Shown here: positions 34,630 through 40,873 of the stretch, piece after piece | Layout: each line of letters starts with the position of its first letter | How positions within the stretch are numbered: position 1 is the stretch's first letter | NCBI RefSeq assembly: GCF_017303275.1 | Contig: NZ_JAFKOJ010000004.1 | Span: 124,001-188,000, forward strand | From: Bacillus sp. NTK034 | GTDB lineage: Bacteria; Bacillota; Bacilli; Bacillales; Cytobacillaceae | DNA length: 64,000 nt | Direction of reading: 5' to 3' | Notes under the pieces: generated by a model | Seen by the model: the letters and a program-made list of their open reading frames with translations, nothing else | Databases searched by the model: none | Told to the model about the DNA's origin: nothing | Program-made: the position numbers and the translations under genes

Positions 34630-35193
34630 ATGAACGTACCGCAGATCAGACTGGAATCCAACTTTATCAAAATGGGATTAAAGATAGAAAAATCGGTACA
34701 GGAAATCGAACAGCCCCCTGCCACCCAATACATCCAGCAGCCAAAAGCCATCCTGGAAATCGAAGCAATCCCCGGTAAGCTGACAATAGACCAGACCAAA
34801 GCACGTGAAGACGTCGACCTAAAAAGTGTCGGCAGAAGAATAGAAGAGTTCGCCCAAAACGGGTATCAGGATTGGCTGAAAGGGCTGGAGAGAAGAGCTG
34901 CACAGGGAACAGAGCTCATGAAAATTGAAAACGGCGGCAATCCCATCGCCCATCAGGCCAAGGAAAACAGTGAGGGTCCTCCCCTGCAGTTCAATATTGG
35001 CTGGGTACCGTCTCATAATAGTGTAATAATCAAATATGAACCAGCCAAAGTCAACATTGAAGCTCATCCGCAAAAGCCGATGATTGAAGTTGAAACCAGA
35101 AAGGCGGTTCATACTTATACGCCTGGAAAAGTAAGCACAGAAATTCTCGAGAAAAACAGACTAGATATTGATTTTATCAATCTAACAATATAG
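34630..35193 (+). CDS. yviE: DUF6470 family protein (YviE)
   Basis: A 187-residue protein of the family found between flgL and fliW in Bacilli (YviE in B. subtilis). It is rich in Ile, Glu and Pro, with repeated beta-like segments (VPQIRLESNFIKMGL; YIQQPKAILEIEA; VIIKYEPAKVNIEAHPQKP), and no signal peptide. Its role is unknown; context implies late flagellar assembly. ATG 34630 fits AAGAGGTG upstream better than the GTG at 34621, which lies within that ribosome site. Confidence 0.75.
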   Translation: MNVPQIRLESNFIKMGLKIEKSVQEIEQPPATQYIQQPKAILEIEAIPGKLTIDQTKAREDVDLKSVGRRIEEFAQNGYQDWLKGLERRAAQGTELMKIENGGNPIAHQAKENSEGPPLQFNIGWVPSHNSVIIKYEPAKVNIEAHPQKPMIEVETRKAVHTYTPGKVSTEILEKNRLDIDFINLTI

Positions 35194-35208
35194 CAATGAG
35201 GTGCAAAG

Positions 35209-35649
35209 ATGAATATCCAAACAAAGTTTCATGGTGAGCAGGAAATAAATAAGGAGGATATTATTAAATTTCCTTCCGGGATTCCGGGTTTTTTAGAGGA
35301 AAAGGAGTTTTATATATTACCTCTTGAAGGGACAGACTTATTTGTACTTCAGTCAGTAAAAACACCTGAGGTAGCTTTTATAGTTACAGATCCGTTTTTT
35401 CTATTTCCACAGTATGAGTTTGATTTGCCGGACGAGGCAATAGAAAAATTAGAGATCCAATCAGATAAAGATGTGGCAACGTTTGCGATTTTGACAGTAA
35501 GAGAGCCATTTGAGGAAACAACCGCTAACCTGCAAGCACCGCTAGTCATTAACCAAACAAAAAAACTGGGCAAACAAGTCATTCTTAATCAAGCACCTTA
35601 CCAGACCAAACATAAAATCATGACACCTCAAGAACAGGGGGAGAGATAA
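35209..35649 (+). CDS. fliW: Flagellar assembly factor FliW
   Basis: A 146-residue FliW, which binds both flagellin and CsrA. When flagellin in the cytoplasm is low, FliW binds and blocks CsrA, freeing hag translation. It shows [15 protein letters not shown] and the conserved core [18 protein letters not shown]. It starts with GAGGTGCAAAG upstream, and its TAA overlaps the csrA ATG by 1 bp, so the two partners are coupled. Confidence 0.94.
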   Translation: MNIQTKFHGEQEINKEDIIKFPSGIPGFLEEKEFYILPLEGTDLFVLQSVKTPEVAFIVTDPFFLFPQYEFDLPDEAIEKLEIQSDKDVATFAILTVREPFEETTANLQAPLVINQTKKLGKQVILNQAPYQTKHKIMTPQEQGER

Positions 35650-35879
35650 TGCTTGTACTCACAAGGAGACTTAAAGAATCGATCATTATTGGTAATGACA
35701 TTGAAATTTCTATTCTATCTATGGACGGTGACCAGGTAAAGCTGGGCATCAGTGCACCGAAAAATGTCGACATACATAGGAAAGAAATATACTTATCGAT
35801 TCAACAGGAAAACAGCAGTGCAACTCAAACAGACTCTAGTTCCATCGAAAGATTGAGTAACTTTTTTAGAAAGAAATAA
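35649..35879 (+). CDS. csrA: Carbon storage/translation regulator CsrA
   Basis: A 76-residue RNA-binding dimer ([42 protein letters not shown]). It represses hag translation by binding GGA in the leader, with FliW as antagonist. The Arg and Ile positions of the RNA-binding strand are present. It lies 146 bp upstream of hag, whose leader has two good CsrA sites. Confidence 0.95.
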   Translation: MLVLTRRLKESIIIGNDIEISILSMDGDQVKLGISAPKNVDIHRKEIYLSIQQENSSATQTDSSSIERLSNFFRKK

Positions 35880-35897
35880 AAAATTCTTCCAAACTAT

Positions 35898-35924
35898 TAA
35901 ACACCTGTCAAAATAAGTCGATAT
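35898..35924 (+). promoter_or_regulatory. Sigma-D promoter of hag
   Basis: TAAA (35898-35901) and GTCGATAT (35917-35924) are 15 bp apart, one mismatch from the sigma-D consensus. The transcript would have a leader of about 95 nt. Confidence 0.85.
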
Positions 35925-35984
35925 AACCATTGTAAAGCTGAACAGCAAAAAGGCGGCCGACTTTTCTGCTGGTTGGTAAAACAA

Positions 35985-36017
35985 CCACATGGATGTGGGA
36001 TATATACTCAAGGAGGA
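35985..36017 (+). promoter_or_regulatory. Paired CsrA binding sites in the hag leader
   Basis: CCACATGGATGTGG (35985-35998) folds as a 5 bp stem with TGGA in the loop, the ideal CsrA site. AAGGAGGA (36010-36017) is a second GGA site and also the ribosome binding site, 9 bp before the hag ATG. Two sites, one over the Shine-Dalgarno, is the arrangement described for B. subtilis hag. Confidence 0.75.
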
Positions 36018-36025
36018 AGTAAATA

Positions 36026-38504
36026 ATGAGAATTAATCATAATATTGCGGCGTTAAATACTTATCGTCAGTTGAGTGGTGCTAATGCAGCACAAGGCAAA
36101 TCAATGGAGAAATTATCTTCCGGTCTTCGAATCAACAAAGCTGGAGATGATGCTGCTGGTCTAGCAATCTCTGAAAAAATGCGTGGACAGATTCGTGGTT
36201 TAGACATGGCTGCTAAAAATTCACAAGACGGTGTGAGTATGATTCAAACAGCTGAAGGTGCTTTAAATGAAACTCACGATATTTTACAACGTATGCGGGA
36301 GTTAGCAACTCAAGCTGCGAATGATACAAATACTGACAGTGACCGCGGTGAGATTCAAAAGGAAGTTAACCAATTATCTTCTGAAATTAATCGTATTGGT
36401 AATACTACTGAATTTAACACAAAGAGCTTGCTAAAAGGTGATGGCAAAGCAAATCTAACGGCTTCTGGACTTTTTAGTTCAGATGTTTCGCAAACAGGAA
36501 ATAATGTACAGCATACTCAAGCGGAAGCTACAATTACATTTGCTGCAGATAATTTAAAAGAAGATAATAAAACTATGGTATTTAGTCTAAATGGTATTGA
36601 TTTAACAGTTACTACTGATACTGATGCAGCACTTTCTGCTAATGCTGTAAGTTATGCAGGTGACGCTACTGCAACTTCTGCAACAATCAAGGTTGATGAT
36701 ACTGGTACATCTGCTGCTAATTCTGCTGACGCAACTGCTGCAGCTGTTCAAGCTATGATTGATAAAAATGAATTATTAAAAGGACAATATACTGCTGTAT
36801 CAGACGGTACAAGTAAGGTGACAATCCAAGCTGTTTCAGGTGGAGATTATGATGGGGCTAAAGGTGTAATTGATATTACAGAAACATTAACTGCAACCCC
36901 AACACTAGGATTAACTGGTGCCAATGGTACAACAACTTCTGCTACTGCAGCTACTACAAATCTAGATTTTTCAGCAACAGGGGCAAATATTGACAGCGCA
37001 GCAAAAGCAGAAGCGCTAGTTGGAAAAGGATTCACTATCAACGGTCAGCAAGTTGAGTTCTATAACGCTAACGACGGAGAATATACTGGTGATGGTATAG
37101 GAATTAATATAAGTGATGCAATTAATGCAACTTCAGACTGGGATGATGTTCTAGCAAATACTATTTCAACTCAATTAGACAGCTTAGATGGAATTAAAGC
37201 TGCTGCAACTACAGCTACTTCAGGTATTATTCAAATTGATACTGAAGCGACTGGTGCTGATGCAAAACTTGAAATTAAAGATGGTGGAATTCAAGAAGCA
37301 TTTAAGGCAAAATTCCAAGTTGGTGCTAATGAAAACCAAAGCATGACGATTGACATTAATGATATGCGTTCTGAAGCACTTGGTCTTACAGGAGTAGCTG
37401 GACAAGGTAATTTTACAGCTACTAATACAGTAACAGATGGAACAGATGATAACACGGTTGAAGCAGCATTAGATGTGTCTACTCACGAAAAAGCTGCTGC
37501 AGCTATTACAGTTATCAATGAGGCAATTGAAAAAGTTTCAACAGAGCGTTCTAAGTTGGGTGCGTTCTCTAATCGTTTAGAACACACTATTAACAACTTA
37601 GGTACTTCTTCTGAAAACTTAACAGCTGCTGAGTCTCGAGTTCGTGACGTTGATTATGCTTTAGCTGCTTAGACAGTAACAAGCACAGTCGTCCTGACTG
37701 GTAACGGTCAGAGATTATTATCGGGTGAATTGCTGGAAACCCCTAAGAGCTTTTCTTGCCACAACGTAGTTGGAAACGACAAGCGTGAAGGTTTGAAAAA
37801 AGAAAAGATTGGGCAATCAGCAGCCAAGCTCCTGTTTCGAAAGAATGGAGAAGGTTCAACGACTAGGATAAACCATCTAAGGCAAAAGCTAGGGTGATGA
37901 AATCCATAGGTGAAACAATGGTCATCAGCATTGTTAATCCGAAGTGCCCGACTCCTACTAGTATGTTAGGGTGAAGATATAGTCTAGTCATTTGTGAAAG
38001 CAAATGTTCGCACGATGGCGAAAGAAATGATGACTCAAACTAAAAATTCTATTCTTTCTCAAGCAGCACAAGCAATGTTGGCTCAATCTAATCAACTACC
38101 TCAAGGGGTATTGCAACTTTTGAGATAATTGATCTGAGGGCGTCTAGTTTGGTAATGAACTAGAGTATAACTAGGTGAATTGCTGGAACTTCCTAAAGCT
38201 ACGTCAACTACAACGTGACTGGAAACGGTGGACGTGAATGTGTGAAAATGATGGAGATGATACAATGGATAATCAGCAGCCAAGCTCCTGAAAGGAAACT
38301 TTGGAGAAGGTTCAACGACTAGAGAATACGGTCTAAGGCAGGGAAGCTATGACTATGAATCTCGTAGGGCAGTAAATACTGTTCGAAGTGCCTAGCCCCT
38401 TGAAGGAGTCAAGGGTGAAGATATAGTCTATTCTGTCATTGAAAGATGCAGTCGCAAAGCAAGCGAACCAACAACCACAAGGTGTACTTCAATTGTTACG
38501 TTAA
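36026..38504 (+). CDS. hag: Flagellin Hag, split by two group I introns
   Basis: The main flagellar filament protein. Three exons are inferred: 36026-37654, 38015-38083 and 38460-38504, joined to a 580-residue flagellin. Exon 1 holds the N-terminal D0/D1 helices (MRINHNIAALNTYRQLSG, AGDDAAGLAISEKMRGQI), a Thr/Ala-rich variable centre (about 140-430) and most of the C-terminal D1 helix, ending RDVD. Exons 2 and 3 supply MAKEMMTQTKNSILSQAAQAML and QANQQPQGVLQLLR. Read without splicing, translation stops at 37672 as a 548-residue product ending YALAA. Exon borders are inferred from protein conservation, a 5' exon ending in U, and an intron ending in G. Expression should depend on sigma-D, CsrA-FliW and splicing. 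Confidence 0.85.
37655..38014 (+). ncRNA. Group I intron 1 in hag (360 nt)
   Basis: A small self-splicing group I intron without an endonuclease gene. Conserved elements: P, AATTGCTGGAAAC (37729-37741); Q, AATCAGCAGCCAAGC (37815-37829); R, GTTCAACGACTAG (37854-37866); S, AAGATATAGTCTA (37974-37986). P2 is a hairpin with GUAA tetraloop (37694-37711); P3 may be TTATC with GATAA; P9 is CATTTG/CAAATG, with the 3' splice site 8 nt later. A tentative P1 pairs exon GUUGAU with GUCGUC (37688-37693). The intron follows a TTGAT. Its first codons read TAT GCT TTA GCT GCT TAG, encoding YALAA and a stop. The 5' border is inferred, not measured. Confidence 0.85.
38084..38459 (+). ncRNA. Group I intron 2 in hag (376 nt)
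   Basis: A second group I intron of the same subclass as intron 1. P element AATTGCTGGAACT (38178-38190), Q AATCAGCAGCCAAGC (38271-38285), R GTTCAACGACTAG (38310-38322), S AAGATATAGTCTA (38418-38430). P2 is CTAGTTTG-GTAA-TGAACTAG (38144-38163), again with a GUAA loop; P9 is followed by 8 nt to the 3' site (after 38459). Its first 45 nt re-encode the flagellin end (QSNQLPQGVLQLLR and TAA at 38126-38128), so unspliced mRNA still gives full-length flagellin. The 5' border (GCT|CAA) is set by the duplicated protein sequence. P1 is weak. Confidence 0.8.
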
Positions 38505-38517
38505 TAAATTTTTTGAG

Positions 38518-38549
38518 AAGGGGATTGGGGGTATTGCCCAACCCTTTTT
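38518..38549 (+). terminator. Terminator of hag
   Basis: AAGGG and TTGGG (38518-38529) pair with CCCAA and CCCTT (38537-38546), followed by TTTTT. It is just after the exon 3 stop codon. Confidence 0.8.
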
Positions 38550-38638
38550 CTTTATGTCTACTTACATGATTAAAATAGGCAGCTTAGAAGGTAGGAAATC
38601 TTTTTTAATCAACTGTATATTTAGAAGGAGAGTATACA

Positions 38639-39883
38639 ATGTCACAAATGGTTATTAAATCAAGACAATTACTCGTTCCGCAATACATGCGAAAATTTTC
38701 TTGTATTGGTTCTTCCTGTGAAGACTCATGTTGTATCGGTTGGAGAGTGAATATTGAAAAAGGTACTTATAAAAAGTATAAAAAATCACGTGATTCTGAA
38801 CTAAAGCCATACTTTGAGAAGAGTGTTACTAGACTGCGTACTAATTCATCATCAAGGTCATATGCTAAAATTGAAATGGAGAGTAATGGTAGATGTTCCT
38901 TCTTATCAGATGAGAACCTTTGTAAAGTGCAATTGAATTTAGGTGTAGAGTATTTGTCAAATACCTGTACAGTTTACCCACGTATTATTAATAATCTAAA
39001 CGGTATAATTGAAAAATCAGCTACAATGTCATGTCCAGAAGCTGCACGGTTAGCACTTTTAAACCCGAATGGAATTGATTTTGATCAAATTGAAGAACCA
39101 GAGGATACACGTGGGGTTATTACTTTACAATTAACAACTGATAATGCAAAGAACAATATAATACAAAAATATTTTTGGGAGTTGCGTATTTTTTCAATTC
39201 AAATCATGCAAGATCGTACGTATTCTATAGCAGATCGTCTTATTATTTTAGGAATGTTCTATCAAAATTTACAGGAACAAATTGATCAAGATAATGTTCA
39301 TGTTATTCCAAATGTAATTACTAAATTTAATAATTGGACGACTAATCATGGAATGAAAGAGCTACTTGACGAAATACCTACGCAGTTGGCAGTGCAAATG
39401 GAATTGTGTAAAGAATTGGTTGATTTTCGTTTTGGTCAAGCTGTCTCAAGTCAACGATACGTTGAGTGTTTAGCAGAAATGTTAGAAGGTATCCAATACA
39501 CTAAAGAAGCTACAGTTGAAGAAGTTACGAAGATTTATAAAAAGGCATTTGAAGAATATTATGAGCCATTTATGACTAAACATGAGTATATTTTAGAAAA
39601 CTATCTTGTTAATTATATATTTAAAAATTGGTTTCCCTTAGGTCAGAAAACTCTTTTTGATGATTATGTCATGTTAGTTATTCATTATTCAATGATCAAA
39701 CTTCATTTAATCGGCATGTCAGGTTTTCATAAAGATTTAACCAAAGATTTGGTAATCAAACTCATCCAATCTTTTGCTAAAACTGTTGAGCATAATAGTG
39801 CTTATTTAAAAAAAATATTTGATTTATTGAAAGCAAATGGATTTACGACAATGGCTTATATGTCAATTTTAGTTAAGAACTAA
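38639..39883 (+). CDS. fliB: Flagellin lysine-N-methylase (FliB family)
   Basis: A 414-residue FliB-like protein. FliB methylates lysines of flagellin and affects filament surface. The N-terminal Cys cluster (FSCIGSSCEDSCCIGW, residues about 21-36) and further Cys (RCSFLSDENLCKVQ, SNTCTVYPR, SCPEAARLAL) are the family's hallmark, likely binding a metal cluster. AGAAGGAGAG precedes the ATG. It directly follows hag. The gene is AT-rich compared with the chaperone genes nearby, as is hag, which suggests that hag and fliB moved or were exchanged together. Confidence 0.85.
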   Translation: MSQMVIKSRQLLVPQYMRKFSCIGSSCEDSCCIGWRVNIEKGTYKKYKKSRDSELKPYFEKSVTRLRTNSSSRSYAKIEMESNGRCSFLSDENLCKVQLNLGVEYLSNTCTVYPRIINNLNGIIEKSATMSCPEAARLALLNPNGIDFDQIEEPEDTRGVITLQLTTDNAKNNIIQKYFWELRIFSIQIMQDRTYSIADRLIILGMFYQNLQEQIDQDNVHVIPNVITKFNNWTTNHGMKELLDEIPTQLAVQMELCKELVDFRFGQAVSSQRYVECLAEMLEGIQYTKEATVEEVTKIYKKAFEEYYEPFMTKHEYILENYLVNYIFKNWFPLGQKTLFDDYVMLVIHYSMIKLHLIGMSGFHKDLTKDLVIKLIQSFAKTVEHNSAYLKKIFDLLKANGFTTMAYMSILVKN

Positions 39884-40030
39884 ATACAAGTCTTAATGTA
39901 AACAGATTATAGGGGTTTTGTAAATTTTTACGAGAGATCCATGAGTATTTGATTAAGATATGAAGTTAGAGGGCAAATTGTTTGATTTTATTATGAAAGT
40001 GATGTTGTATCAATAGGAAAAACAAATGGA

Positions 40031-40180
40031 TTGGAAGAAACTCGTAACCTAACTGCTGCGGAATTTCGTATCCGTGATGTAGACATGGCGAAAGAAATGA
40101 TGACTTATTCTTAGCCAAGCAGGCACAAGTATGTTGGCTCAAAATAACCAACAACCACAAGGAGTATCTTATTCGTTAAT
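40031..40180 (+). pseudogene. Decayed 3' end of a second flagellin gene
   Basis: The plus strand reads LEETRNLTAAEFRIRDVDMAKEMMTYS and then a stop (TAG 40112-40114), and after a frameshift MLAQNNQQPQGV. This is the flagellin C-terminus with several mutations and no start or upstream domain. The GAC-ATG junction where intron 1 sits in hag is uninterrupted here. The rest of 39,884-40,499 has no gene I can support. Confidence 0.75.
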
Positions 40181-40190
40181 TTCTAATAGA

Positions 40191-40217
40191 AGGGACTCTG
40201 GCTTTGCTAGGGTCTCT
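40191..40217 (+). terminator. Hairpin after the flagellin remnant
   Basis: AGGGAC (40191-40196) pairs with GTCTCT (40212-40217) and inner CTGGC/GCTAG bases add pairs. The T tract is poor. It is probably the old terminator of the decayed flagellin gene. Confidence 0.5.
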
Positions 40218-40433
40218 TATTTATGAATAAAAGGTATATTCGGTAGTGTCTATACTGCCCGTAATTGATTTTATTTAAAACTGGTAAGAACTTTAATAAT
40301 TCTAAGGTGAAAGTTTCTAATAAGAATTAGAGCGCTACATCATCATTTGTTTATTAAAAATCTAAACCACATAAAAGTCTGCTAGCGGAAAATATATTTT
40401 CCTTCAAAACTCCCCTTCATCCAAAACTTTTCT

Positions 40434-40459
40434 TAACAATCAAAGGTAAATTCCGATAT
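40434..40459 (+). promoter_or_regulatory. Probable sigma-D promoter of flaG-fliDST
   Basis: TAAC (40434-40437) and TCCGATAT (40452-40459) are 14 bp apart, a near match to the sigma-D consensus and well placed 41 bp before flaG. Confidence 0.6.
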
Positions 40460-40499
40460 AAAAACTAAGGTAGTTATTTAATATAGGTAGGGGATTCTA

Positions 40500-40859
40500 A
40501 TGATAGATCGTATATCATCACAAAATATTTCTCTTACAACCAGATCAGTACATACAAATGAAAATTCAAGTGAATTTCGCATTAAAGAGATAAACAAAGA
40601 ATTGCCTGTTCAGCCAAAACTGAATGGCCAAATCAAGGAAGGACAGTTGCCAGAGGTAGTCGACAGCATGAACGAGTTCTTACAGGCCTCTCATACCTCA
40701 TTAAAGTTCGTACTCCATGATGAACTAAACGAATATTACGTCACACTAGTTGATGACTTAACCCAGGAAGTCGTAAAGGAAATCCCAACAAAGAAAATGC
40801 TGGATATGTATGCAGCGATGACGGAATTTGTTGGACTGATGGTAGATAAAAAGATTTAA
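40500..40859 (+). CDS. flaG: Flagellar protein FlaG
   Basis: A 119-residue FlaG family protein (YvyC in B. subtilis), linked to filament length and always near fliD. The conserved C-terminal domain is clear: NEFLQASHTSLKFVLHDELN, YYVTLVDDLTQEVVKEIP and KKMLDMYAAMTEFVGLMVD. The first 45 residues are polar and variable. It is the first gene of a likely sigma-D operon and is 14 bp from fliD. Confidence 0.9.
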   Translation: MIDRISSQNISLTTRSVHTNENSSEFRIKEINKELPVQPKLNGQIKEGQLPEVVDSMNEFLQASHTSLKFVLHDELNEYYVTLVDDLTQEVVKEIPTKKMLDMYAAMTEFVGLMVDKKI

Positions 40860-40873
40860 AGGAGGAGTTCTCA

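Noticed and set aside
36026-37672. A complete 548-residue flagellin gene ending at 37,672.
   Set aside because: The protein lacks the conserved C-terminal helix, which is found in pieces downstream between two group I introns.
37694-37711. Hairpin CTGACTG-GTAA-CGGTCAG read as P1, placing the intron 1 splice site at 37,699.
   Set aside because: It would leave the TAG at 37,670 in the exon and not restore flagellin. The GUAA tetraloop and its like in intron 2 fit P2 better.
38129-38133. TTGAT inside intron 2 as an IStron-type border.
   Set aside because: It follows the re-encoded stop codon, and a border there would not give a sensible exon junction with the 3' exon at 38,460.
37655-38504. 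Full IStron or homing intron with transposase or endonuclease.
   Set aside because: No coding sequence of such a protein fits within either intron.
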